DNA of 64,000 bases, taken from positions 434,001 through 498,000 of the forward strand of contig JAHGAU010000009.1 of assembly GCA_019925105.1 (NCBI GenBank). The letters run 5' to 3'. The notes below the pieces were generated by a model, which made no database searches, was not told the origin of the DNA, and was given only the letters and a program-made list of their open reading frames with translations. This DNA comes from Niebla homalea (taxonomy: Eukaryota > Ascomycota > Lecanoromycetes > Lecanorales > Ramalinaceae). Positions 10,574 to 20,707 of the stretch are shown piece by piece (the stretch's first letter is position 1; each line of letters starts with the position of its first letter). The position numbers and the translations under genes are program-made.

Positions 10574-11318
10574 GAACGGGACGAGAGAAGAGGTTAACGC
10601 ATGGGACGAGAGGAGGGAAGGGTGGATGGCGAACACGAACGGACGGAATGTTAGGCTCAGCGAGGTGCTGGATTGATATGGCGAACACGAACGGACGGAA
10701 TGTTAGGCTCAGCGAGGTGCTGGATTGATATGGCGAACACGAACGGACGGAATGTTAAGCTCAGGGAGGTGCTGGATTGATATGGTGATGTCAAGTCACG
10801 CTGGCTCGGTAGATACCCCTTTGTATGCAATGCTCCCTTGCTTTTACCACATTCAAAAAAAAGCATGATATACTACAGCCCCGCAAGTAGAACTCGAGAC
10901 CCGCCATTGCTTTGATGAATCTGGTTGTATTGGTGATCTAACCCCTCTAGCTATGTGCACTGCTCCGCCCTCGTAAACCCCCCCCATAGTGGGTCCTTTT
11001 CAAAAAAATCAATACCTCCCAAGAATTCCAATCTAACTGAGAGATTAGCCTACCTGATGCTGTGACACTATTTTCCTCCCATCCATCTCGGGGGCTGCCC
11101 CGGGAGTAGTAAGTAAGTAGCAGCATCGCGAAGCTGCCTGTTGAAACAACCGACCAACCAACACCGATTCCCATGCATGTTTTCATAAGGCCCCGTCGCT
11201 TACACCCGGATCAATATAACAGAGCGGAGGGGGGCGAATTAGCCTCGTTCAGATAGACCACGGAGCAGACATTTCCGGGCGACCGTCTCAATCGCCGCCG
11301 CCGCCGCAGCCACCCAAG
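10574..11318. other. Convergent intergenic region with tandem repeats
   Basis: This 745-bp interval lies between the 3' ends of the coilin-like gene and the RanBPM-type gene. Apart from the 3 x 52-bp tandem repeat listed separately, I see no coding signal. Confidence 0.6.
10629..10784. repeat. Tandem repeat, 3 x 52 bp
   Basis: Three head-to-tail copies with exact 52-bp spacing start at 10629, 10681 and 10733, each opening GCGAACACGAACGGACGG. Copies 1 and 2 are essentially identical; copy 3 differs at two positions (TTAAG for TTAGG, CAGGG for CAGCG). The array starts 55 bp after the stop codon of the coilin-like gene, so it probably lies in its 3' untranslated region. Confidence 0.95.
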
Positions 11319-13850
11319 TCACGGCGGGGAAGGAGAGTCAAATGGATCCTTCACCCTCGGCGGCCCCCTGAGCAAGTGATTCAGATTCACCAACGCGCCG
11401 GGCCCGCCATCTTCACTGATCATGTCGGTGAGGACGGCGGTCTGCTTGTACAGCCGCTCGAGGGCCGTGGAGGAGGATTTCCCCAGGGTGACTGGGCCCG
11501 ACCATCAGCTTCTCGGTATCCCACAAAAGCCCCTGGCCCCGCCCAACAAACCAAGAAACAAAACAAAAAAGAGAAAAAGAGAGAAAAGAAAAGGAAAAGA
11601 TGTAAAAAGGCAGGAGCAGGAGGAAGAGAGACTCACCCAATATCGCACTATTCAACCCCTCGGCCACCTTCACCCTCTCCCCGCTCTCCAGCAGCCTCGC
11701 CGCGGGGCTCTGTCGGGCGTCCTTGTAGGCGAGCATGCCGAAGAGTTCACTCATCGTCTCCTTGCAGTCCGTCTCGTCGGCGAAGGTCTGGAGGAGTTCT
11801 TGCCCGTAGGAGATGGCGCGGCTGATCATGTTGTTGTACATGGGATCGGGTAGGTCGACTGCGGCGGTGTCGGAGGTGTCCATTTCGTCCTCGTCGCGGT
11901 GGCCGTGCCAGCTGTCGGCTTCCCGGGCGGTGGCAGGAAGTTCTTGGGTTGCTGATGCGTGGTTCTCGTCTTCGTCATCCTCGTCGACGTCCATGGATTG
12001 GTCTGGATTGCTGGTGTTGGTGTGGCCATTGGTAGGCGACATTGTGGACTTGGGGGAGGGAGAATTGCGGACGTCGGTCGCTTGACGAATCATTTCGATG
12101 TATTTCCGGCAGCGGACGCGGAAGTTGATGTCGCGGTGGGTGGAGAGGACGGTGGGGAAGTAGGCGTTGGTGAGTGCGAGGGTGGTGTCTATGTCGCCTT
12201 CGAGTACTGCTGCTCTGATCTCTGTTGCTGGCCTTCAATATATGTGGATCTAGGACGCAGGGTGGATTGGAGTCTTACGTTGTCTATTCGCAGCGTCGTG
12301 GTCCTCCTCAACAGCGAGAAAGCCATCGATGGGAGATTCGGGCGTGCCATTTAATGCAGTGGTCTCCCTTCGGACCTCCTCCGCAAAGTCTTGGGCCGAC
12401 TCCACGTAGCCATCATGTGAAAGGTACTGGGCCACCAGCGCTTTACACAGATCGTCCTTGTCCAGGGTAGGATGGAGCACTGAGGTGTCCGCAGTGTCGA
12501 TATCCTCGAGCACCTTTTGCTGCTTACGCTATTACCATGTCAGTGGGTGGATAGTCCGGTCAGAACGAGAGCGGCAAACCTTCACGTAAGTATCTATGTC
12601 GAAGACAAAAGGTCTATGGCCGAAGTTCGCCACCAAATGCGCATGCGGCTTCTTCATGCCAACCGAAGGATATAGCTCCGTCTCTTTGATGTCCCGGAAA
12701 GCAGTATCTAGTACTTCTGTCAAGGAAACAGCTCGTCTGGGAGGTGTGTGAGCATACCTAGAAGACTTCCGTTCTTGGTAAAGAAAGAAGTGCCATCTGT
12801 GAAATCAACTCCACACCCGATGATGTCGCCAGATGCAAAAGTAGGTCCATACAACTGGCCAGTTGATTGGCCACAGAATATCTTGCCATCGTCACCATGA
12901 TAAGCCCAGCTTTCCAACTCCCATCCTGGTAGTCTCTCCAACAGCACCTTTGAAGTAGAGAATCCAATTCCTATCACCCCATCCTTGCCCTTTGACTCTA
13001 TGTAGACTTCGTAGTAGTATACGCCGGCCTGAGGGGGCATCGGATGGTCTGTTCGAGCGGCAGCAGCCTCATGATCTGGGGACTTGGCGGGAGAGATGAA
13101 CCTGACTTGCTGACCATCCTCTCCGATTGCTAAGGAGCCGTGCTTGTCTGAGTCTTGCCACCTCGAAGGGAGCGGCCTTGGCCCCGTCTCCTCTACCACT
13201 ACTGAGGGCTGATGTTCAATTATCTCATACGTCATTCCTCGATGTGAAGCTTGCATCTTGGGCAGACTGACGGCGCTCGAGCTCTTCGAAAGGGTTCCAT
13301 GGCTGGATCGTGGGCGTGCGGGCTCTTCCTGCTGAGCAGCGAGACTCGCATTGTAAGCTGCCTCCAGATCTTCTAGATACTTCGATCCCCGCAGATATGT
13401 CGGCTTGAAGAAGCTCATGGCCGGCGTACCGGGGTACATGCCCCAAGGATTGAACGCATGCTGGAACAGGTGGGGGGTGTTAAAGAGGTCGTCCCTTCCG
13501 CCGGCTGATGCCCAAGACTCTGGTATTCTTGTTCCTCCTTCTACTTGCGCGTCAAGATCGGCTGGTATTGGCAGAGGTATTCGTGACGGTTGATCTGCGT
13601 AGATGGAGGAGTAACCACCCTGGGCAGGTGCTGGGGGCAGATGGACCGATGCTGTCTGCTGTGTTGAGCCTGGCACTCCAGCAGCAACGTTTGCATACGA
13701 GGTACGGCCTGGATTAGAGCCAAGCCACCGAGGCTGCGACTGACCAGATGAGCTCTGAGCTCCTGACATCTCGTTGGGGGGGTTGGCTGGTGAGGGATTG
13801 GATTGAAAACTGGATGCCGACAAGTCAGCGAGCTGCCTGGAACGATTCAA
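11319..13850 (-). CDS. RanBPM/Vid30-type protein of the GID/CTLH E3 ligase (SPRY-LisH-CTLH-CRA)
   Basis: The exons on the minus strand are 13850-12758, 12716-12580, 12528-12279, 12221-11637 and 11491-11319 (745 aa). The product matches the scaffold subunit (Gid1/Vid30, RanBP9/10) of the GID/CTLH ubiquitin ligase, which degrades gluconeogenic enzymes in yeast. The N-terminal third is disordered. The SPRY domain (about 250-410) shows GVYYYEVYIESKGKDGVIGI, ...FCGQSTGQLYGPTF, IIGCGVDFTDGTSFFTKNG and GHRPFVFDIDTYVK. LisH follows (LCKALVAQYLSHDGYVESAQ), then CTLH (IRAAVLEGDIDTTLALTNAY, FRVRCRKYIEMIR), then CRA split by an acidic insert (DQSMDVDEDDEDEN). The CRA part continues as AISYGQELLQTFADETDCKE and ends with ALERLYKQTAVLTDMISEDG. 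The last exon was found only by frame continuity across a 145-nt intron. An alternative first exon beginning ATGAT before a GTACTG donor just upstream of 13850 cannot be excluded. Confidence 0.88.
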
Positions 13851-14711
13851 AGGACCAGAGGAGATAAGGGCAGTACATCATGGTCCAGCCAGAGTACTCA
13901 CAGATCAGAGATCTCCAATCCGCAATGATGCTGGCTCGCTGGCTCTTGTGACTAACGAAGACCTTGGATAGAAAGTGCCGATAAGCTAAGTGACCAGCAT
14001 TCTGCTGATATTTGGCTGGTATCTGGCGGGTGTATCATTGGATTCTGCATGACATAAGAACGACTGGGATCCGCCAAATGACTATCAACGCTAAAAAGGG
14101 GGAAGTACAGTTGTTTGCAAAAAGAGTGGTGGAGCTCTTGGATCGGGACTTGCTGGTGATCAAAAATGACCCCCGCATTATCATCATTCTTATTCTTATG
14201 CAGAAATGCCCTCACGTCACCAGCACCATTCACCGATAGTGGCAGTAGCACGTGACGAAGAGAGATTTTGCACTTTCTTGTCATTCGGGGAAAGCGACGA
14301 CTGAAGTAGGGATTATGGTGTGTGAGACTCTGGATTTGCATTTGACTATCTACACTGTAGGCTTGCTCACTGGCTATGATCTTCTCTAGATTGGTTGAAG
14401 CCCCTCCGGATGGCAACTCCCAGAGAAGTCAAGCAAGAGATCCCTGATAGTACGATATGCCTTTCTGGCCTAGGATCAGCCCAACTCTGCATCGAACCCG
14501 GGCGCCGCATGAATGTACAGCGGAAGAGGCCGTCCGTCCACTGGTGACCACACAATTGTCCACGCCACCGCCTTCCATACTCCCAAACGCCATGCTATGA
14601 TCGAACCGGAAGCAGTGGTCGAGCCAAAGTCATAATCGTCTTGAACACATGTCGCACACCGTAGTGCGGGACTTGTCGCAAGATTGATGCAACCAAAGTC
14701 TCCATGCAGGT
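13851..14711. other. Intergenic region
   Basis: This is about 860 bp between the start of the RanBPM-type gene and the stop of the Ies4 gene. A 154-codon open frame on the minus strand (13952-14416) has no family resemblance and no convincing composition. The region should hold the RanBPM-type promoter and the Ies4 3' end. Confidence 0.5.
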
Positions 14712-15583
14712 CTAGGCCGGTGCCGGGGCGATTGCGAGCGGAGAGCTGGCCATGTACGCATTATCACGAGCGGGACTCTGTTCGCTGCCCAGATTGCTGC
14801 TGCTGTTCTCTTTGCCGAGATCATTCGAAGAACTCTCGCCAGATTCTGCAGCCTCGCCAAATGACCTGTTCTGAGGTGTACGCCAGCTAGGGGCTTCCCA
14901 TGCTCTGCCGGTGAAGGATTTGATGTTGAAGCCGGTCTTCTGCCACCTCCGGCATGGCTTCTTGGTACGGTCAAGGGCACGCAGCTTCTCGTTGATGGCA
15001 CCTTGATTGGCTTTCGGTCCAAGCTTGTGGGCAGCAGGGTTGTATCCCATAGCTTTGGCAGCGGCTGTACGGCCATCAATCCTGCCATTTTCGCCTCTAC
15101 CATACGGGTCAGTGGCAGTACTGATGATATGGAGTGAGGGTCTACATACACCTTTGGTCTCTTCCTCTGGGCTGCCTTGGGCTTTGTTGTCTCATCATTT
15201 GTCACGCCGGCGCCTAGCTCTCGCTTCTGGCCCACCTTGACAGTCCCCTCGTCTCCTTTTGACCGATCATCTGAGGAGTCTCGCCGACCGCTGGTACCCG
15301 CCGATAACAAATCATCTTCAGGCTTTTCAACTTTCAGTTTCTCGATTGGTGGATTTTTGGTTGATGTCGGCTTCTGTGCTTTAGGGACTTCTGGCTCAGT
15401 GGAGGGTGATGAGCTGGTGAAACGTCTTAATAGCTGTGGTTTTACTTTCAATTGAACGATAAGACTGGGCTTTGAGGATTTGGGTTGCTTTGGCGAAAAC
15501 GTAGTGGCTGGTGTGGACACCTTTGACAGTGAGCTTGGAACACGTTGGCGCGAACCGCCAGTTGGCCTGGTTGGAGGTGGCAT
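14712..15583 (-). CDS. IES4: INO80 chromatin-remodelling complex subunit Ies4
   Basis: The exons are 15583-15150 and 15096-14712 (272 aa). The 53-nt intron (15097-15149) has a perfect GTATGT donor, an ACTGAC branch point and a TAG acceptor; other splice choices break the frame. Ies4 is a fungal subunit of the INO80 nucleosome remodeller. The first two thirds are basic and Pro/Ser/Lys-rich. The family signature is in exon 2: AHKLGPKANQGAINEKLRAL, then DRTKKPCRRWQKTGFNIKSF and TGRAWEAPSW, which is the conserved block of the Ies4 family as I remember it. The tail is Ser/Asn-rich with no clear domain. A naive reading of the genomic frame continues past the donor and ends at 14630 with an unrelated sequence; that version is wrong. 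Confidence 0.85.
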
Positions 15584-17034
15584 CTTGTGGTGGGCTTAGG
15601 AGTAAGATTGCAAATGGCCGTCAATGGTGTGAAGTTGTGTCCAGCTCGGAATGACGGAAGGCGACGTATCAGCAGGACGGCAAGATTGTAGTCGATGTAT
15701 AATGGTAAATACAGTGTGGTTGGATGGGTGATGTCAATGTGTGATTGTGTGTTCGAGACTCAAGGTTGAAAGTGGATATTTCTGGCGTCCAAGTGATGAG
15801 ACAAAGGGTGTCGGGCCTCGCAGTCCGCAGATCTGAAGCTGGCCTGGCTTTATTTGGCCAAATGCAGCTCGTACCCTTTTTTTCTATGCGTCGTTGAAGT
15901 GGGGAGGATGAGAGTGATGGATGGTTGATGGGGGGATGATGAGGAAGGAAAGTGGATGTGTTGGATCGACGAGATAAGGACATGGTGGCTGGTATGGCGT
16001 CCATGATGCCTCTCTAAGATTATTCCGTTCCCCGGGGGGCTGACGATGCAATCCGGATCCGCGACCGTGATTTTTCGCGCGAGGTGTGAAGTATACGACC
16101 CAAACTCAAAGGCGTTCTGAAAGGAACGCCCAAGGACATAAGATACTGCCGAACGGAATTAAAGGTAGACCCGCCGAGCCCGCCTCGCCCCCTTTTCTTT
16201 TTCTTTTTCTTGAGTCGAACCCCCAAAACAAGGACTCCCATCATCAACAAAGAAAGCTGGGCAACCCCACTCTGTCAAGTCGCCGAGAACCAAACTTTCT
16301 TTTAGATCATGATATGCTGCAACACGGGGCCCAGCCATCGAAGTATAGGATTGTCACAAGGCGAACGTCGCATGCCGTGAATGACAATCGAATGTCATTC
16401 AGATATATGTATGTTGGTATTTTCAAATCACATGGGTTTGGAAATTATCCCTTCATCTTGAATTGTGTGATTTCTGCCTAAGCATGTGGCTTCAATACCA
16501 GGTGGAGAGGTTCAGAGTCGAAACGACTTGAATGCCATTGTGAGACTTCCATAAACGCTTAGACAAGACGTTCTTCTCGTGAAACATGCTTTCTCTTGAG
16601 TCAAACCCTAACCGACTCTTTACCTATTGACCCGGGAACAGGCGTTGTATCCTGGCAAACAATACGATGTCTTGCACTATACCTTTTTCTCAAGTGGAGT
16701 AGTATAATGTGTATATCGATAAACAAGGCCCTTGTGCACCGACGCTATCAACGGCAAGAAGCATTCCCGTCCAAGCATTCAGCTGAACAAAGCATCTGTC
16801 GTCACATTACCTTGACGTCTTCAAGGGCATTACTCAGGCCCTTTACGGCAAGATGTTTTGTCTATTGTCGTACATTGTGTGATGTGTGCTCTCATTCGAT
16901 CATATATCTTGCAATGACGCCTGTCGTCCACCTTTTACACCCGATCTGTACTCCACATACCCTGGTTCATTCCTGTTCCCTCTTCCTTCTCGCATACTAT
17001 ATAACGCGTTATTTCAGACTACTCCCTAGGCAAG
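15584..17034. other. Divergent intergenic region, Ies4 / chitinase
   Basis: This is 1.45 kb without a supported gene. It must contain the Ies4 promoter near 15.6 kb and an unusually long upstream region for the chitinase. Open frames at 16086-16481 and 16596-17276 lack family resemblance and are treated as chance. Confidence 0.5.
16998..17004 (+). promoter_or_regulatory. TATA box candidate of the chitinase gene
   Basis: A TATATAA heptamer lies 31 bp upstream of the chitinase ATG (17035). This is close to the start codon, so it would imply a very short leader or a start site at the ATG. TATA boxes are typical of inducible fungal genes such as secreted hydrolases. Confidence 0.4.
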
Positions 17035-18682
17035 ATGCAATTGTCACTCAGATTGGCGGCAGTTGTTATATCTTTGCTGTCGGCCTCAGACACGGCCCTT
17101 GCCGGCCACCTGAGGAGAGCTCATCAAGGGTCGCCGGCGACCCCGTTATTCTCCAAGAGAGATGGCAGCAGTGCAGCGCCGGCCGTCACCAACGCTCAAT
17201 TACAACAGCTTCAAGGATACCTGACCATGTACGAAAACTGGTTCAACGGCGCAGTGAGCCAACTGCCCGCCACTGATCCAGCAGCCGAGCAACTCAAGTC
17301 AGAACATGAACAATACTCGAGCGCCATCAAGCAATGGATGTCAACAGCTACAGGAGGCAGTAAGTTTTTTTTGCGTCATGAAGCCCACATTGATTACAAG
17401 AGAGATTAATAGGATATGATAGGTGCTGGCACTGGAGCCGCTGCGGCTTCCTCTCCTTCTGCTGGCTCTGGTGCTGGCTCAGCCGCCCCTTCTGCAGGCT
17501 CCGCTGCCGGCTCCGCTGCTCCCGCTGCTGCCTCTGGTTCCGCGGCCCCTGCTGCTGCTTCGGCTGCCCCTGTTGCTGGCTCAGCTATGCCCTCAGCGGC
17601 TGCAGCTCCATCTTCTCCAGCTGGAGGAACAGCACCATCAGCGGCTGGAGGAGCAGCGCCATCAGCAGGGATGGCCGCCCCTTCTGGTAGCGCATCTACC
17701 GCTCCTTACTCAAATTCCACAGGGTCCGCTTCATCCGGATCTGGCCTTGTGGCTGTTTACTGGGGTCAAGGTGCAAAGGATTCAATGGTAGGCCTAGACA
17801 AGGTGTGCGCAGACCCAGACTTCGACATCGTCAACTTAGCATTCTTGCTTGACTGGAAAGCAGCAGGTGGCTACCCTAAGATCGACTTTGGTTCTGGATG
17901 TGGAGGCAGTACCTCGCAGCAGAACACATCAGGCGCCGCGGGCTTGTTGCAATGTCCTCAGATGGCTACGTCAATTCAAGCGTGTCAGAAGTCTGGCAAG
18001 AAGGTTTTGCTCAGTATTGGAGGCGAAGCGGGGACGGCCAAGATTGACTTCGCTTCGCAAAGTGATGCGACTGCGGCAGCTGATCAAGTCTGGAATCTAT
18101 TCGGCAAAGGCACCGGGTCTGACAAAGGACTACGACCGTTTGGCGATGTTGTTCTTGATGGCTTCGATATCGGTAAGTTCTGCCCCCTATTGACCCTTGT
18201 GTTCAAAGCAATGTTGACATGGCGCTCTCGCAGATGACGAGAACAAGAAGCCACAATATTACACTGACTTCATCTCCAAACTCCGTGCCAATATGAACAC
18301 CGACAGCTCCAAGAAGTACCTCATCACCGCGGCTCCCCAATGCCCGCGTCCGGACGCTTCCATTCCCCTGGATGCGATGAAACAAATGGACTACGTATGG
18401 GTGCAATTTTACAACAACCCACCCTGCATGCTTGGTTCGGCCGGATTTGCAGGTAGCTTCAACGACTGGTCTAAGGATCTCGGTTCCACAAAGCTGTTCA
18501 TCGGTGCTCCCAGTAGCTCCGACAGCGCGGGTTCTGGCTTTTTGGACTCGGCCGCGCTTGCTACTGCGATCAAAAGCGTGAAGAGCGTACCGAATTTTGG
18601 GGGGGTCATGCTGTGGGATGCAGCGAGGGCGACGCTGAATAATAATTTTCAAAAGGGGGTCAAGCAGGCACTTGGCTCATGA
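17035..18682 (+). CDS. Secreted GH18 class III chitinase with Ala/Ser-rich linker
   Basis: The exons are 17035-17359, 17423-18172 and 18234-18682 (507 aa). The product is predicted to be an extracellular or cell-wall enzyme hydrolysing beta-1,4 links in chitin. A signal peptide is clear (MQLSLRLAAVVISLLSAS, then ALA). Residues about 30-108 form a helical region, and 109 to about 235 are a low-complexity Ala/Ser/Gly/Pro linker, probably O-glycosylated. The catalytic barrel begins at GLVAVYWGQGAKDSM, has the KVLLSIGGEAG strand, and carries the complete GH18 catalytic motif DGFDIDDE at residues 354-361, with Glu361 as the acid. This motif is formed only after removing the 61-nt intron 18173-18233, which splits the codon of the third Asp. 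The barrel continues with MDYVWVQFYNNPPC and GGVMLWDAA. There is no carbohydrate-binding module or obvious GPI signal. Confidence 0.92.
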
Positions 18683-19222
18683 TTTACGAGGAATGTACGT
18701 CTGAATGGAATGAACTGAATGTGGCAAAGTGATACTTCTGTATAAGTATAACGATATGTGTAATGCGGCCCAAAAATAATAATACGCATGCTCGAAGAAC
18801 AGACTCGGCCTTTCCGTCCAACCCCCCCCACCTGGCTTGCTTCTCCAGAGTTGAATCGATGTCTATAGTTCGGCCGTTTTGAAGTTTATTACTACGTTAA
18901 GATTCTTTCGATACAATTGACGCGACTCCCTCTTGCGGTCTTTCGTGGTTCAGCAAGAGTCTTCATTTTGTCTTGTTTCATCACCTTAGGAAAAGCGCAT
19001 TGTAGGTGATGACGACGACCCCTCCATTTGTCAATCCCAAATGGATCCCGACATCATCTTGTAATGACACCATCGAAGGTCTGGAAGCCTCTCGGCGTCC
19101 GCTAGCTTGCATGGCTCAACGTATGATGAAAATTTTCATGTGGCAATTGCCTATTTTGGACCACTCCCTCTCTATTTATTCCCTCTCTTTGATATATCTT
19201 TCAGCCTTGCTTAGTTGCTGCT
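18683..19222. other. Intergenic region, chitinase / MFS
   Basis: This is 540 bp holding the chitinase 3' end and the promoter of the downstream transporter. No coding signal was seen. Confidence 0.5.
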
Positions 19223-20707
19223 TTGCGTCAAGCGAGTACCCAGTGTCTCTTTGCGAGTTCAAGCCTGGCAATGCCATCAAGACTTCACCGCATCTCTGCT
19301 TGGCGGGCTCGAGAGGCTTCGAAGCCACCAATAGCTCTCAGAGTCCGCTCTTCTTCAACGTTCATCGTAGCAACGATATGCATAGCCGTTTTTACTGATA
19401 TTTTCCTCTATGGCTGCATTGTCCCGGTCATCCCTTTTTCCTTGACTACAAGAGTTGGCGTGCCGCAGGATGATGTTCAGCACTGGGTGTCTGTCCTTCT
19501 TGCTGTCTACGGCGCTGCTCTGCTTGCTGGCAGCCCCATTAGTGGGTGGCTAGCTGACAAGACGCCAAACCGGAGGCTGCCGCTGCTAATTGGCCTTCTA
19601 GCTTTGGCGGGAGCCACCTTGCTGCTTTGCCTTGGGAACACACTTGCCCTTCTGCTCCTCGGACGCGTGCTACAAGGATCCTCTGCCGCCATTGTCTGGA
19701 CCGTCGGTCTTGCCTTACTTGCTGATACGGTCGGCCATGAGAGTATTGGGCAGGCGGTTGGCTACGTCAGCATCAGCATGAGCATGGCCATTCTACTCGC
19801 TCCGCTGTTAGGTGGCATCGCCTACAACAAGGCCGGCTACTATTCAGTATACTACATGGCCTTTGGTATGATCATTCTTGACATCATTCTTCGGCTTCTT
19901 CTTGTCGAGAAGAAGGTATTCAAGCAATGGATCGATGTCGAAGTGACGCCACCAGGCCCTCAATCAGAGAAATCATCCGAACCAGATGAGGCAAATCGAC
20001 CGGCAACTGAGACTCCAAATTCAGAAGAGGCAGCGCCATCACAGCTCGGAACCGCAACCAAGCTTCTCCTGTCGTCCCGCCGACTGTGGGCTGCGCTGTT
20101 CTGCACCACCATCCAAGGAATGCTCCTGACTGCGTGGGACGCCGTGCTTCCGCTCTACGTAAACAAGCTCTTCGGCTGGAATTCGATCGGCGGCGGTCTC
20201 ATCCTCCTGCCCTTGATTCTTCCCTCATTCTTAGCGCCTCTGGTGGGTATATGGACAGACAAAAAGGGCCCCAAGTGGCCTTGCGTGATTGGCTTCCTCT
20301 TCGCCATACCATTCCTAATATTGCTTCGTTTGGTGGATCACGACGGCAGCCGTCAAATCGTTCTCCTGTGTGCTTTACTTGCTCTAGTGGGCCTGGCGGA
20401 CACGAATGCAATGACACCTCTGCTAGCAGAAATCACATACGTTGTCTATCACAAGGAGCAGACACACCCGGGAGCTTTCGGAGGCAGAGGTGCCTATGCA
20501 ACTGCATACGGTCTGTTCAATACTGCCTTTGCAGGAGGAATGCTTGTAGGGCCATTGTGGAGTGGTCTAGTGACGCAAACGGTCGGTTGGGAGACTATGT
20601 GCTGGACACTGGCATTGCCCAGTGCCCTTGCTGCCGTCGTGGCTTGGTTTTTGGTGGGAGGTACTGCATGGAAGGTGAAGCAGAGGTCATCACATGAAGA
20701 GACATAG
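19223..20707 (+). CDS. MFS transporter, DHA1 drug/amine antiporter type
   Basis: This is a single-exon protein of 494 aa. Translation may instead start at Met17 (19271), which would shorten a basic leader. It has 12 predicted transmembrane helices in two halves separated by an acidic, Pro-rich loop (about residues 235-275, PGPQSEKSSEPDEANRP). MFS motif A is present between helices 2 and 3 (GWLADKTPNRRLPLLIG), and helix 4 has GRVLQGSSAAIVWTVG, like the vesicular-amine and tetracycline-type DHA1 proteins. Fungal proteins of this type usually export small toxic molecules or polyamines; no substrate can be assigned here. The neighbours (chitinase, forkhead factor) do not suggest a biosynthetic cluster. 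Confidence 0.82.
   Translation: MRQASTQCLFASSSLAMPSRLHRISAWRAREASKPPIALRVRSSSTFIVATICIAVFTDIFLYGCIVPVIPFSLTTRVGVPQDDVQHWVSVLLAVYGAALLAGSPISGWLADKTPNRRLPLLIGLLALAGATLLLCLGNTLALLLLGRVLQGSSAAIVWTVGLALLADTVGHESIGQAVGYVSISMSMAILLAPLLGGIAYNKAGYYSVYYMAFGMIILDIILRLLLVEKKVFKQWIDVEVTPPGPQSEKSSEPDEANRPATETPNSEEAAPSQLGTATKLLLSSRRLWAALFCTTIQGMLLTAWDAVLPLYVNKLFGWNSIGGGLILLPLILPSFLAPLVGIWTDKKGPKWPCVIGFLFAIPFLILLRLVDHDGSRQIVLLCALLALVGLADTNAMTPLLAEITYVVYHKEQTHPGAFGGRGAYATAYGLFNTAFAGGMLVGPLWSGLVTQTVGWETMCWTLALPSALAAVVAWFLVGGTAWKVKQRSSHEET

Noticed and set aside
13952..14416. 154-codon minus-strand open frame
   Set aside because: No family resemblance, unusual His/Ser-rich composition, and it lies in the RanBPM-type promoter region.
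16596..17276. 226-codon plus-strand open frame
   Set aside because: It runs through the chitinase promoter and overlaps the signal-peptide exon in a different frame; composition is not protein-like.
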